The position numbers and the translations under genes were made by a program. From Metabacillus endolithicus (GTDB lineage Bacteria; Bacillota; Bacilli; Bacillales; Bacillaceae), in NCBI RefSeq assembly GCF_023078335.1, contig NZ_CP095550.1, positions 372,001 to 436,000 on the forward strand: DNA of 64,000 bases. The letters are read 5' to 3'. Positions 17,211 to 26,279 of the stretch are shown piece by piece. Within the stretch, counting starts at the first letter, position 1. Each line of letters opens with the position of its first letter. The notes beneath the pieces were generated by a model. It made no database searches. It was not told the origin of the DNA and worked only from the letters and a program-made list of their open reading frames with translations.

Positions 17211-17357
17211 ATGAGCCAATTAGCTAGACAATCTAAAGTGAAGGATTTATTAGCGAAGAAAAAATTCAATGAAAAAGAAATCGCAGAAATGACAGATCCG
17301 CAAATTGAATACTATCACTGGCTCTATTTTGAAGATTCTGTTTACGACTATATGTAA
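17211..17357 (+). CDS. small soluble protein (48 aa), possibly BH0509-like
   Basis: AAGGAGGA precedes the ATG with good spacing. The 48-residue product starts MSQLARQSKVKDLLAKKKFN and ends YFEDSVYDYM. It is helical and acidic at the C-terminus; the central IAEMTDPQIEYYHWLY recalls the small BH0509-type peptides of Bacillaceae, a tentative match. The gene is preceded by an unusually elaborate promoter (17091-17165) and followed by a terminator, so it is an independent, regulated unit. Confidence 0.65.
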   Translation: MSQLARQSKVKDLLAKKKFNEKEIAEMTDPQIEYYHWLYFEDSVYDYM

Positions 17358-17375
17358 TTTACTATATTAATAAAG

Positions 17376-17409
17376 AAAAAGCTTTTGTACTTTGTACAAA
17401 AGCTTTTTT
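17376..17409. terminator. intrinsic terminator of the 48 aa gene
   Basis: AAAAAGCTTTTGTAC and GTACAAAAGCTTTTT form a perfect 15-bp stem with a three-base loop and a T tail. Confidence 0.85.
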
Positions 17410-17533
17410 GTTTTAAATTACCTTCGGAACCTTATAAACCTCCCTAAAATAAGTAGCCACCTCAAACTATGCACTCTTTCAATTCTTCGATTACCAAAAA
17501 TCCGAAACATCGCCAATAATTTGATTATTTTGT

Positions 17534-17547
17534 GCCAAAAATTTGGC
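17534..17547 (+). promoter_or_regulatory. candidate upstream activator palindrome for adhA
   Basis: GCCAAA-AA-TTTGGC is a perfect 14-bp palindrome centred about 95 bases upstream of the -24 element, the usual distance for a sigma-54 enhancer-binding protein. The activator is not encoded in this window. Confidence 0.45.
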
Positions 17548-17633
17548 CTGTTTTCAATCTATATCATTTTAAAACTAGCTAACAAGCCTTATATATTCAT
17601 ATATTTTATACAAAGTCTAAACTTTAGAAAACT

Positions 17634-17650
17634 TGGCACACCTCTTGCAT
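17634..17650 (+). promoter_or_regulatory. sigma-54 (SigL) -24/-12 promoter of adhA
   Basis: TTGGCACACCTCTTGCAT carries TGGCAC and TTGC separated by five bases, with GG and GC exactly 12 bp apart. This matches the sigma-54 consensus. It ends 35 bases upstream of the adhA start codon. Confidence 0.85.
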
Positions 17651-17684
17651 ATATGTTTATCGAAAAACAAAGGAGGGCTTTAAT

Positions 17685-18749
17685 ATGAAAACAAGTGTTG
17701 ACCAACAAATAACAAATCAAGTTATTCCTACAACAATGAAAGCTGCAATTGTAAACGAATTCAAACAAAAACTAGAGGTAAAAGAAATTCCAGTCCCAAC
17801 TCTAGAGTATGGCGAAATTTTAGTGAAGATTAAAGCATGTGGAGTTTGTCACACTGACCTTCACGCTGCACACGGTGACTGGCCGGTAAAACCAAAGCTT
17901 CCATTAGTACCTGGACATGAAGGTGTTGGAGAAGTCGTAAAGGTGGCAGAAGGTGTAACTTCCATTAAAATTGGAGATATCGTTGGTATACCTTGGTTAT
18001 ACTCTGCATGTGGTGAATGTGAATACTGCTTAACAGGGAGAGAAACACTTTGTCATGATCAGTTAAATGCCGGCTATTCAGTTGACGGTGGTTATGCAGA
18101 ATATTGCAAAGCACCTGCAAACTATGTTGTAAAAGTACCTTCTGGTGTTGATCTTGCTGAAATTTCTCCCATTTTCTGTGCTGGGGTTACAACATACAAG
18201 GCATTAAAAGTAAGTGAAGCTAAGCCTGGTGACTGGGTAGCGATTTATGGTATCGGTGGCCTTGGACATGTTGCTTTACAATATGCAAAAGCAATGGGTT
18301 TCAACGTTATTGCTGTTGATATTCAAGATGACAAGCTTGATTTAGCATCCGAATTAGGAGCAGATTTAACAATTAATGGCTTAAAATGTGATCCTATTCA
18401 AGAAATTAAAGATAAAGTAGGTGGAGTTCAATCAGCTATTAGTGTTGCGGTAACGAAAAAAGCATTTGAACAAGCTTACGGATCTGTTAAGCGTGGTGGA
18501 ACTCTGGTTGTTGTTGGTCTTCCAAATGATGAGCTTCCAATTCCAATTTTCGATACTGTTCTTAACGGTGTTTCTGTAAAAGGTTCAATTGTTGGAACAA
18601 GAAAAGACCTCCAGGAAGCCGTACAGTTTGCTGCAGAAGGAAAAGTTAAAACAAATATATCAACAGAGCCACTTGATAACATCAATGAAGTATTCGAAAG
18701 AATGGAAAAAGGTCAAATTAACGGACGTGTTGTATTAACACTAGAATAA
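17685..18749 (+). CDS. adhA: zinc-dependent alcohol dehydrogenase (AdhA/AdhP type)
   Basis: This 354 aa medium-chain dehydrogenase oxidises alcohols or reduces aldehydes with NAD(H). The catalytic zinc site is seen in [17 protein letters not shown] and the following GHEGVGEV; the structural zinc cysteines are in [15 protein letters not shown]; the Rossmann motif is [17 protein letters not shown]. The start at 17685 follows a strong AAAGGAGG and adds a 17-residue leader before the usual MKAAIV start at 17736, which lacks such a site. The -24/-12 promoter means expression needs SigL and an enhancer-binding activator. A terminator follows. Confidence 0.93.
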   Translation: MKTSVDQQITNQVIPTTMKAAIVNEFKQKLEVKEIPVPTLEYGEILVKIKACGVCHTDLHAAHGDWPVKPKLPLVPGHEGVGEVVKVAEGVTSIKIGDIVGIPWLYSACGECEYCLTGRETLCHDQLNAGYSVDGGYAEYCKAPANYVVKVPSGVDLAEISPIFCAGVTTYKALKVSEAKPGDWVAIYGIGGLGHVALQYAKAMGFNVIAVDIQDDKLDLASELGADLTINGLKCDPIQEIKDKVGGVQSAISVAVTKKAFEQAYGSVKRGGTLVVVGLPNDELPIPIFDTVLNGVSVKGSIVGTRKDLQEAVQFAAEGKVKTNISTEPLDNINEVFERMEKGQINGRVVLTLE

Positions 18750-18776
18750 TCATAAAATCTTAAATAATTGAAACAT

Positions 18777-18823
18777 AAAAAGCGTTCAGATGACCTGGAA
18801 CAAGATGCAACTGGACGCTTTTT
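18777..18823 (+). terminator. intrinsic terminator of adhA
   Basis: AAAAAGCGTTCAG and CTGGACGCTTTTT pair over 13 bp (one G-U) across a 21-base loop. Confidence 0.75.
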
Positions 18824-18864
18824 GAATATATTTAAAATCAAATACTACTGTACAAACAGGTAAA

Positions 18865-19005
18865 TCAGTTATGAAAAAAACCACCTATAAATCCATCCGT
18901 CAGTTCATAGCCAAAAATAAATGATCCAATAATATAAGCTAATATGAAGGCAATAATAATTCCAACAAAGTTATTTTCAAGTTGCTTCATTTTTTTATTT
19001 TTCAT
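18865..19005 (-). CDS. small single-pass membrane protein (46 aa)
   Basis: The ATG at 19005 follows AGGAGGACAGCC. The 46-residue product begins with a basic MKNKKMKQLE, has one membrane helix (FVGIIIAFILAYIIGSFIF) and ends in DGFIGGFFHN. The positive-inside charge predicts a cytoplasmic N-terminus. I do not recognise a family. It lies between adhA and dsdA, opposite in direction to adhA. Confidence 0.6.
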   Translation of the reverse strand: MKNKKMKQLENNFVGIIIAFILAYIIGSFIFGYELTDGFIGGFFHN

Positions 19006-19115
19006 GGCTGTCCTCCTGCATTACCTAGCAATCGATTATTCTTAATATTCCTACTTGAATATAAGTTATACCAATTATATAAACAGGTAATTACAGTTAT
19101 GTTTTCTAAAGGCCT

Positions 19116-20447
19116 TTATGTTTTATTTTTCCTGTAACTTTTCCCCTTTTCATAGTTCTCCTTCTTCATCTTTTCCGGTAACATGCTTCCTCCTGTTGCC
19201 CACACCAAATGAGTTGCGTGAGGATACTGAAAATCGGGTTGATTAATGATATGTATTACACCTGGAAATCCAGCTAAAGCGGAAGGTTCTAAATTTATAT
19301 TTTCTGTGTCAACTAACATAGTAAGCAATTGAAAAAGATGTTCATCTTCAACAGTATAAACCCCACTGATGAGTTCTTCTAAAAGCTTTCCAACAAAACC
19401 TGAAGGTCTGCCTACAGCTAATCCGTCAGCTTCTGTGACATTATCAATATCAAAATCTTGGACAGACACTTTTTCATGTAGTCCAGTTAATAAACCTAAA
19501 AGCATTGCTGGAGAATGAGTTGGCTCTGCAAAGAAGCAATGCACAGAATCCTTAAAAATCAATTTTAATCCGAAAGCAACTCCGCCTGGACCTCCCCCCA
19601 CTCCACAAGGTAAATAGACGAATAACGGATTTTCTTCATCAACTACTATCCCTAACTCTTCTAATTGCTTTTGTAATCGCAGCGCTGCGACTGCGTATCC
19701 TAAAAACAGATCTTTCGAGTTCTCATCATCTATAAAATGCATATTCTCATTTGCTTGAGCTTGCCTTCTTCCTTCAGTAACAGCTTTACTATAGTCGGAA
19801 TTATACTCAATAACAGTAACGCCTTTTTCTTTTAATAAGTCTTTTTTCCATTCTTTTGCATCAGCTGACATATGAACAAATACGTTGAACCCTAATTTGG
19901 CACTTATGATTCCAATACTAAGTCCGAGATTACCTGTCGAACCTACTGCGATGGAATATTGTGAAAATAATTCTCCAAACGATTTGTTAGTTAAAATAGA
20001 GTAATCGTCATCATATGATAACATTCCGTTGTCTATAGCAATGCGTTCAGCATATTTTAATACTTCATAAATTCCACCTCTAGCTTTAATGGAACCTGAA
20101 ATAGGTAACAAGTTGTCAGCTTTCAGGAAAACTTCTTGATTTACTTGCATCTTATAGTGATTCTCCATTGCCTTTTTCATTTTAGGAATACGAATAGTTC
20201 GCGATTCAATCACTCCATTAGCCTCTTCTGTTTCTGGGAAAGCCTTGATAAGATATGGTGCAAATCTTATTAGCCTTTCTTCCGCTTCCTTCACATCAGC
20301 CAGTGTAATGGAAAGTTTGGATACAGCTTCTTCAAAATCTTTATATTTAGGATTCCTCCAAAATGTTTCCTCTGTTTCCATTATTGTATGTAGATTGGGA
20401 TTGTCTCTTTTCCATTCTTCTAATGTTTTACCATGAATTATTTTCAT
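19116..20447 (-). CDS. dsdA: D-serine dehydratase
   Basis: This 443 aa PLP enzyme matches DsdA, which deaminates D-serine to pyruvate and ammonia. It has the PLP-lysine motif [12 protein letters not shown] near residue 117, the phosphate-binding [17 protein letters not shown] loop (here [13 protein letters not shown]), [13 protein letters not shown] and a GGSMLP near the C-terminus. Length and motif order match the B. subtilis and Escherichia coli enzymes. It is preceded by a gene for a small membrane protein 16 bases upstream on the same strand, so they probably share a transcript. Confidence 0.94.
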   Translation of the reverse strand: MKIIHGKTLEEWKRDNPNLHTIMETEETFWRNPKYKDFEEAVSKLSITLADVKEAEERLIRFAPYLIKAFPETEEANGVIESRTIRIPKMKKAMENHYKMQVNQEVFLKADNLLPISGSIKARGGIYEVLKYAERIAIDNGMLSYDDDYSILTNKSFGELFSQYSIAVGSTGNLGLSIGIISAKLGFNVFVHMSADAKEWKKDLLKEKGVTVIEYNSDYSKAVTEGRRQAQANENMHFIDDENSKDLFLGYAVAALRLQKQLEELGIVVDEENPLFVYLPCGVGGGPGGVAFGLKLIFKDSVHCFFAEPTHSPAMLLGLLTGLHEKVSVQDFDIDNVTEADGLAVGRPSGFVGKLLEELISGVYTVEDEHLFQLLTMLVDTENINLEPSALAGFPGVIHIINQPDFQYPHATHLVWATGGSMLPEKMKKENYEKGKSYRKNKT

Positions 20448-20463
20448 TAAAATTACCCTCTTT

Positions 20464-20736
20464 TTATTTTTTCTTTTTCACTCCTACAAAATAACCAATA
20501 TAAAAAATAACGATTGAATAACCAATTAACATAAGAATAGGTGTTGGGATGGATAGACTAAAGTTTACAATTGCAGAGTATGCTTTAAGGATTTGTGGTA
20601 CCAATTGATCCTTTGTAGATAGATAATATATGTTCACAATGAATAAACATAGGATAATAAAAAATAAAGCGCGTATAATTTGTGTTATGTTCGTTTGCTT
20701 CTTTGCTTTCGATCCTGCTTTTTTTGCCGTTTCCAT
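20464..20736 (-). CDS. small two-helix membrane protein
   Basis: The likely start is the ATG at 20736, preceded by GAAGGGGG, giving 90 aa; the upstream ATG at 20754 would place that site inside the gene. The sequence has a Lys-rich head ([14 protein letters not shown]), two membrane helices (about [17 protein letters not shown] and [20 protein letters not shown]) and a KKKK tail. It lies just upstream of dsdA. Its role, perhaps linked to D-serine uptake or unrelated, is unknown. Confidence 0.6.
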   Translation of the reverse strand: METAKKAGSKAKKQTNITQIIRALFFIILCLFIVNIYYLSTKDQLVPQILKAYSAIVNFSLSIPTPILMLIGYSIVIFYIGYFVGVKKKK

Positions 20737-20946
20737 ATTCTGCCCCCTTCCCATTTCTTCTTAAGTAATAAAATTATATTTAACTTAGATAGTTCCTGCT
20801 TTTTAAAGAAAGTTCTTTTAAAAATCTCTTAAAATAGAAATAAACATAATCTTTTATAAGGATCTCCATACCATATTTATAAAAATTATCTAAACCTTAC
20901 ATTTTTGTTGGCGTTTTTTAATACAATTCTTATAGAGGTGATAAAA

Positions 20947-21387
20947 ATGCCAAGAGTAAAATACACCGAGAGTGACATCGATTTAATGGCAAGGATGATG
21001 AGAGCAGAAGCAGAAGGTGAAGGCAAACTAGGAATGCTGATGGTTGGCAATGTTATTGTTAATCGACTAAAGGCTAATTGCTTAGATTTTAAAGACTTAC
21101 GATCAGTTCGAGATGTTATTTACCAAGTTCAGGGTGGAAATTATTCTTTTGAAGCCGTTCAAAAAGGAAATGTTTTTTACCAAAGAGCAAGAGGTATAGA
21201 AAAAAAATTAGCTAAACAAAATCTTGATTATTGGAGAGAGCATCCTTCAAAGTTTGCACTTTGGTACTTTAATCCTTATGCTGCATGTCCACCTACATGG
21301 TACGATCAACCAATCACAGGACAATACAAACAACATTGCTATTATGAACCAAAGCCTGATACTTGCGAAGGTGCTTACGTTTGGTAA
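20947..21387 (+). CDS. cwlJ: spore cortex-lytic cell wall hydrolase CwlJ
   Basis: The ATG at 20947 follows TAGAGGTGATAA and gives 146 aa, close to the 142 aa of B. subtilis CwlJ. The sequence follows CwlJ throughout: DIDLMARMMRAEAEGEGK, GMLMVGNVIVNRLKANC, FEAVQKG.VFYQRARG and KFALWYFNPYAACPPTWY. The Glu in AEAEGEG is the expected catalytic residue of the SleB/CwlJ family. CwlJ sits in the coat and degrades cortex peptidoglycan during germination, activated by calcium dipicolinate. In many bacilli it is paired with gerQ, but I see no gerQ beside it here. A terminator follows. Confidence 0.94.
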   Translation: MPRVKYTESDIDLMARMMRAEAEGEGKLGMLMVGNVIVNRLKANCLDFKDLRSVRDVIYQVQGGNYSFEAVQKGNVFYQRARGIEKKLAKQNLDYWREHPSKFALWYFNPYAACPPTWYDQPITGQYKQHCYYEPKPDTCEGAYVW

Positions 21388-21391
21388 AAGT

Positions 21392-21419
21392 AAATCCCCA
21401 CAATTTTGTGGGGATTTTT
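21392..21419 (+). terminator. intrinsic terminator of cwlJ
   Basis: AAATCCCCACAA and TTGTGGGGATTT form a near-perfect stem with a T tail, a few bases after the stop codon. Confidence 0.88.
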
Positions 21420-21423
21420 GATA

Positions 21424-21579
21424 TTAATCTTTTATTTTAGAATCACTTATCTTGCTATCATCAAAACATTGAAAACAAAATAGCTCTGATTGATCGTTTA
21501 GCTTTCCATTTAAAAAACCGTCAATACAATATATCGTCTTCCTACATTCAATACAAATCCCTACTTCTTCGACCATCAT
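21424..21579 (-). CDS. small Cys-rich, zinc-ribbon-like protein (51 aa)
   Basis: TGAGGATATT precedes two adjacent ATG codons; the product is 50 or 51 residues. Two Cys pairs, CIEC near residue 9 and CFQC near residue 36, are spaced as in small zinc ribbons. An extra CID lies between them. It loosely recalls small Cys-pair peptides such as SR1P, without clear identity. It lies between cwlJ and the broken nitroreductase gene. Confidence 0.6.
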   Translation of the reverse strand: MMVEEVGICIECRKTIYCIDGFLNGKLNDQSELFCFQCFDDSKISDSKIKD

Positions 21580-21640
21580 AATATCCTCATACTAAAATGA
21601 TTCGTAATGAACGAGTTCATTTTTTGGAGTACTTTCCTTT

Positions 21641-22115
21641 TTACTTAAAAATTTCTTTTTGATACCCTAATCCTAAGACCGCAATAACCCTTCGATCAGA
21701 AGGGATGTGAAGGATTTTTCTTACATATTCTTCTCCTTGTTCTGATTTCACTTCATCCTCCATATTAAAAACAGCTCCAAAAGCACAACCAAGTCCTTCG
21801 TTAACTGCTGATAACCAAATATAACTACATGCAATCGATGCATCCTGCAGCCAATACTTGCTAATTTCAGGACGCCCTGTAACAATAACGGCACCTTGTG
21901 CTTCTTTCAACCACTTCATATATGGTGTTGTATGATAAAGAAGATCTAATGTCTCTCGATTTGTTACAACAACAAATTCTCTAGAAGGCAAGTTGTTACC
22001 AGTCGAAATTTAGACAAGCTTGATTAAGAATTTCCTCCATCACTTCTTTTGGAATTTTTTCTTCTAAAAAACTTGTAATTTCTCTACGTTTCTTAAGCAC
22101 CTGATTAAATTCCAT
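21641..22115 (-). pseudogene. nitroreductase-family gene with one frameshift
   Basis: The start is the ATG at 22115 after GGAGGGGAAA, giving MEFNQVLKKRREITSFLEEK. The frame stops at 21996. The adjacent frame then reads ISTGNNLPSREFVVV and continues through WLSAVNEGLGCAFGA to 21641, the ordinary flavin nitroreductase layout (about 150-160 aa here, shorter than the usual 190-200 aa). A one-base change in the AAATTT run near 22005 would restore one frame. Members reduce nitro compounds or quinones with FMN. Whether it is truly broken or a sequencing error cannot be told. Confidence 0.75.
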
Positions 22116-22399
22116 TCTTTTCCCCTCCACAATAAAGAAATATTTTATATACATCTTTATTTCACCAAATATAGGAAAAGAAATCAATAATTTCATCTTA
22201 AGTAAAGAGATTACCCAGTCATTATACTATTTGTGACTAGGTATATAGAGATTGACAAGCAGATTCAATAGTAAAGTAAATTAATTAATCCAATTAACAA
22301 ATATAAATATGGGCATTCGCCGTTGAATCAAGATAAATGCCGCATATATTAACCCAGGAAATGTAAAAAACTAACAGGAGTGATTTTATGCATTATTTT

Positions 22400-23314
22400 T
22401 TAATATTTACCACCAACGTTTTCACTGCTTTTAAATGTATTTAATACTTTTTGAAAAAGTTCAGGATCATTCGTAAAAACACCGGTAACTCCCCATAGCA
22501 ATGCGTTTTCCATTTCTTCCTTATCATTTATTGTGTAAGGATGAATGTCAAGACCACTTTTTCTAACCTTTTCTACGTACGCTTGATCAATAGATTGAAA
22601 GTTTGGACCAATTCCGATTGCGTATTTTTTAATAGTAGCTAGCTGTTTATTCGAAATAGTAGCATTTCCTTTATAAGCTAGAAGCTGAACTAAAGGGATA
22701 TTAGGATTTAATTCGTGAATTTTTTCTAAGCTCTTTGAACTGAATGATTGGATAATTACATGTTTTGTGCCTTCATTATGGCTTGAAAGTTGATAGAGAT
22801 CTAGAAGTTCTAGTAGTTTTTCCTCCATATTTCGATAAACAATAGGTGATTTTGTTTCAATATAATAATTGGCTTCATTTCCAAACGTTTGAAAAATTTC
22901 TTTCAGTGTAGGTACTTCCAATCCTTTATAAGCTTCGTTCGCATATTGCGGGTACATGTCATTAAACCACGAACCCGCATCCAATTTTTTAATTTCATTC
23001 AATGTCATATCCTTAACGAATCCAGTTCCACTTGTTGTACGATTCACCGTTTCATCATGCATGGCAACAAGATGACCATCTTTTGTCATCTGAAGGTCTA
23101 TTTCTATATAAGTTCCGTTTACCTTCTCACCTAGCTCATAAGAAGCAAGTGTATGTTCAGGTGCAAGTCCTGAAGCACCACGGTGTGCAACAATCAATTG
23201 GTTTGTATTAGGAGGAGATTTTACTTTCTTTGAACTTAAATTCGGAAAATTCAAAACGATGAGAACTGTGACTGTTATACAGAAAATTAATGCGGCAAAA
23301 CGTTTGATTTTCAT
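22400..23314 (-). CDS. secreted glycerophosphodiester phosphodiesterase (GlpQ-like)
   Basis: The ATG at 23314 follows GGGAG and gives 304 aa, beginning with a signal or anchor segment (residues about 5-22). The GDPD catalytic motifs follow: AHRGASGLAPEHTL near residue 44, YIEIDLQMTKDGHLV and MHDETVNRTT, then YYIETKSP. The enzyme hydrolyses glycerophosphodiesters (and in B. subtilis GlpQ, teichoic acid glycerophosphate) to glycerol 3-phosphate and an alcohol. It probably acts outside the membrane, in phosphate or glycerol salvage. It is a single gene. Confidence 0.9.
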   Translation of the reverse strand: MKIKRFAALIFCITVTVLIVLNFPNLSSKKVKSPPNTNQLIVAHRGASGLAPEHTLASYELGEKVNGTYIEIDLQMTKDGHLVAMHDETVNRTTSGTGFVKDMTLNEIKKLDAGSWFNDMYPQYANEAYKGLEVPTLKEIFQTFGNEANYYIETKSPIVYRNMEEKLLELLDLYQLSSHNEGTKHVIIQSFSSKSLEKIHELNPNIPLVQLLAYKGNATISNKQLATIKKYAIGIGPNFQSIDQAYVEKVRKSGLDIHPYTINDKEEMENALLWGVTGVFTNDPELFQKVLNTFKSSENVGGKY

Positions 23315-23427
23315 ACAAAAAACTCCCATAAATAAGTGTCACTTCTCACTTTAAAGGGAGTTTGTAAATCTTCAACTGCTTTTTGTAAATTTTCTAATCT
23401 TATATTTACTATCAATTTTTTGGTAGT

Positions 23428-24168
23428 TCAATCAGTCCACCTGAAAAATTTTATACCAATGATTGCTGAAGCAACTAAAATCACAGCTAAAACCCCCATA
23501 TCACCCAAAGCCTGAGTTGTGAAAAGAGTCCCGTTCCATCCATCTCTCAACACATTTACAACATAAGTTAAAGGAACAAAAACAGCTATTTTTTGTAAAA
23601 TTTCTGGTAGAGCTTCAAGTGGAAGTGTTGCACCTGATAGAAACATCATTGGATACATGGCGACCATTGCAATTCCTAGCGCTGTTTGCATTCTTTTCAC
23701 TAGGCTGGAAACGAGAAATCCTATTGAAAAAAATGTAATTGAGCAAAATGTTAATGAAATCAAAAATTCGATGGGACTCTTTGTTAAATTGGTATCAAAT
23801 CCAAACTTGGATATAAGCAAAATTTCTATTACTCCTACATAAATCGCAAAAAATCCTTTAATAATAGTTGCCGTAAAAATTGCATTCTGATTAATTGGCG
23901 TTCCTTTAAGCCGCTTGTATACTCCTTTTTCACGGTCTATCACAACTTGAAGCCCCATTGAGAAAAAAGCTGTTGTAAAAATAATAATCGCAATCATACT
24001 TGGAATATAAGCCTGAAAATAATCCAACCCATCATAAGAGTTTGTTTTAAACATTAATCCAAAGACGACAAAACTAACTCCTGGAACAATAAACGTAAAA
24101 AGTAACGCTAGTGTTTCACGAAAAAATAATGTTAATTCCATTTTTGTATGTGTAATAACTGATTGCAC
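23428..24168 (-). CDS. ABC-2 type transporter permease
   Basis: This 246 aa protein has six hydrophobic segments in the ABC-2 permease arrangement, with the extended cytoplasmic segment VVIDREKGVYKRLKGTP and the later MVAMYPMMFLSGATLPLEALP. It is encoded 13 bases after the ABC ATPase gene, with which it forms an export pump. The cargo is not evident; related pairs in Bacillus export antibiotics or lipids. The two-component genes immediately upstream on the same strand may control it. Confidence 0.88.
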   Translation of the reverse strand: MQSVITHTKMELTLFFRETLALLFTFIVPGVSFVVFGLMFKTNSYDGLDYFQAYIPSMIAIIIFTTAFFSMGLQVVIDREKGVYKRLKGTPINQNAIFTATIIKGFFAIYVGVIEILLISKFGFDTNLTKSPIEFLISLTFCSITFFSIGFLVSSLVKRMQTALGIAMVAMYPMMFLSGATLPLEALPEILQKIAVFVPLTYVVNVLRDGWNGTLFTTQALGDMGVLAVILVASAIIGIKFFRWTD

Positions 24169-24181
24169 TCTAACTCCTCCT

Positions 24182-24898
24182 TTATTGCCCTACCGCGTAT
24201 TGTAAGTAAACATCTTCCATTGAGCCTTTGCAATTTAATGATTGAATTAACTGAATAGGCTCATCACATGCAACAAGTTTCCCATGTTTGATGATCGCAA
24301 TTCGATCACAATGTCTTTGTGCTTCATCCATATAATGAGTCGACAGAATAATTGTTTTACCTTCCACTCTAAACTTATTAATAGCTTTCCATAATTCAAG
24401 ACGTGCCTGTGGATCTAATCCCGTAGTTGGTTCATCTAAGAAAATAATCTCAGGATCATTTACCAGCGCTAGTGCGAGCGACGTTCGCTGCTGCCAGCCA
24501 CCTGATAAGTTTTTAATATATTTATTGAGATATGGCTCAAGTTCAAGTGTTGAAATGATTTCATTTAAATCTCTTCTTTTTTCATAATAAGAACTAAAGA
24601 GATTTAATGCCTCTTTTACTTTAATCCGATCATAAAGAGCTGTTTGCTGAAGCTGAATCCCAATTTTTTGTTTCAATTCATTTGAAGCAGTAATCATATC
24701 CTTTCCCAATACCTTCACTGACCCAGAATCCGGTTTTATAAGCCCCATCATCATCTCTAGTGTTGTTGATTTTCCCGCTCCATTTGCCCCGATAATACCT
24801 AGTACCTCTCCTTCTCTAACCTGTAATGTCATTCCGTCAACCGCTTTAACATCACCATAGCTTTTCACAATATGTTCAAGTTCAATTACATTTATCAT
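24182..24898 (-). CDS. ABC transporter ATP-binding protein
   Basis: A start at ATG 24898 is favoured because AAAGGAG then lies eight bases away; the GTG two codons upstream is too close to it. The 238 aa product has Walker A GANGAGKST, the signature LSGGWQQR, Walker B PEIIFLDEPTTGLD and the switch STHYMDEAQR. The Trp in the signature replaces the more usual Gln/Met but occurs in this DrrA/NatA-type subfamily. It powers the ABC-2 permease encoded next. Confidence 0.92.
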   Translation of the reverse strand: MINVIELEHIVKSYGDVKAVDGMTLQVREGEVLGIIGANGAGKSTTLEMMMGLIKPDSGSVKVLGKDMITASNELKQKIGIQLQQTALYDRIKVKEALNLFSSYYEKRRDLNEIISTLELEPYLNKYIKNLSGGWQQRTSLALALVNDPEIIFLDEPTTGLDPQARLELWKAINKFRVEGKTIILSTHYMDEAQRHCDRIAIIKHGKLVACDEPIQLIQSLNCKGSMEDVYLQYAVGQ

Positions 24899-25024
24899 CT
24901 TCACAACTCCTTTTGCCTTGGCTCTATCTATAACCTTATCTTACAAACGGAGTCTTAATTTAATCTTAACTGAACCATATTTTACTATTAAACTTACAGT
25001 AATTGATTAAAGGGTAATGCAAAA

Positions 25025-25060
25025 TAAAGAGGTATAACACGAATGTGCTATACCTCTTTA
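25025..25060 (-). terminator. terminator of the two-component operon
   Basis: TAAAGAGGTATA-CAC and GTG-TATACCTCTTTA form a long stem overlapping the kinase stop codon, followed on the minus strand by TTTATTTT. Confidence 0.85.
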
Positions 25061-26247
25061 ACAGGAAGTTCTATGATAAAATTCGTTTTTCCACGCACGG
25101 GCTTTGTATCGAGTATGATCTTTCCTTCGTGCTTTTCGATAATTTTTTTTGTAATAGCTAATCCTAAACCAGAGCCACCGTCATTCTTTCTACTTTTATC
25201 TCCTCTTACAAAAGGATCAAATAATGTATTGGTCAGGTCGTCTTTAATACCAGTTCCATCATCTCCAATTTCTAAAGCGATACAATTCGCTCTTTTTGTT
25301 AACGAGATAAACACGGTTGTTTGTTCGGGATTGTACTTAGCAGCATTTTCTAATAAGTTTGAAATAGCACGATATAGAAGCTTCGAGTCAAATTCATATA
25401 TTAATTTAGTAGTTGGGATGTCAATGTTTAGCTCCATTTTCTTTTCTGAGAACAACTGATAATATTCTACAATAACTTCTCTGTAAAACTCACAAAGATC
25501 TTTTTTCTCTTTATTCAATTGGGAGTCCGGTGTTTCCAATTTTGAAAACATAAAAAGCTCATCAATTAATGTTGTTACTCTTACAGACTTGTCATGAATA
25601 TACTTTAAATAACGTTTTTTTTGTTCTTCATCTTCCACAAATTCTTCATATAATGCTTTTGAATATCCTTGAATGGTTGTCATTGGTGTTTTTAAATCAT
25701 GAGAAAGATCTGCCAGCATTCTTTTTTTACTTTCTTCAAGTTGTTCTTTTTCTCCTATCAGTCGCTTCAAATCTTCATTTAGTTCTTGGTATTTAAGCGA
25801 TGCTCTCATAATAAATGGTAATATTCCTCCACCAAATAACATAGGAAGAAAGCTAAGTAGTAAATGCAGTTGATCAGGAAAAATTTCTTGATAGATAAGG
25901 TGAATACTAGATAATGTAAAAAGGCCACATAAAACGTACATCCACTTTAATGGCAATCGCACAAACAGGTACACAAACACAAAAATGATATATAAATACA
26001 TAGGGTTGTAAAAATATGCAAAAATAAGAGTAATGATGATCTCACTTGTTAATAAATATTTTACTAATTTTTCACTCCAAAATATCTGCCTGTAGATGAT
26101 CATAAATGCAAGCATTAACAATAAACCAGGATACTGCTTGTTTGAAGGTTCTTGTAACAAAAAGTAAAAAGGAATACACATATTAGCAAGATATATATAT
26201 GGAAGAAATCCTTCTTCCTTTGGAAACAGCTTAAAACTCAAATTCAT
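25048..26247 (-). CDS. membrane sensor histidine kinase
   Basis: This 399 aa protein has an N-terminal block of about six short membrane helices (to residue about 150) with almost no external loops, then the HisKA/HATPase modules. The H box is LSHDLKTPMTTIQGYSKAL, the N box ISNLLENAAKYNPE and the G boxes GDDGTGI and GGSGLGLAI. The lack of an external sensor domain suggests sensing within the membrane, as in intramembrane-sensing kinases that detect envelope-active compounds. It is 32 bases after its response regulator gene and just upstream of the ABC exporter, a common drug-response arrangement. Confidence 0.9.
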   Translation of the reverse strand: MNLSFKLFPKEEGFLPYIYLANMCIPFYFLLQEPSNKQYPGLLLMLAFMIIYRQIFWSEKLVKYLLTSEIIITLIFAYFYNPMYLYIIFVFVYLFVRLPLKWMYVLCGLFTLSSIHLIYQEIFPDQLHLLLSFLPMLFGGGILPFIMRASLKYQELNEDLKRLIGEKEQLEESKKRMLADLSHDLKTPMTTIQGYSKALYEEFVEDEEQKKRYLKYIHDKSVRVTTLIDELFMFSKLETPDSQLNKEKKDLCEFYREVIVEYYQLFSEKKMELNIDIPTTKLIYEFDSKLLYRAISNLLENAAKYNPEQTTVFISLTKRANCIALEIGDDGTGIKDDLTNTLFDPFVRGDKSRKNDGGSGLGLAITKKIIEKHEGKIILDTKPVRGKTNFIIELPVKEV

Positions 26248-26279
26248 CCCTACCTCAAAAAAATAGACCTAATAAAGGC

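Noticed and set aside
22212..22242. Imperfect ACC.AGTCA/TGACT.GGT inverted repeat upstream of the nitroreductase gene
   Set aside because: Short, imperfect and without a clear promoter context; too weak to call an operator.
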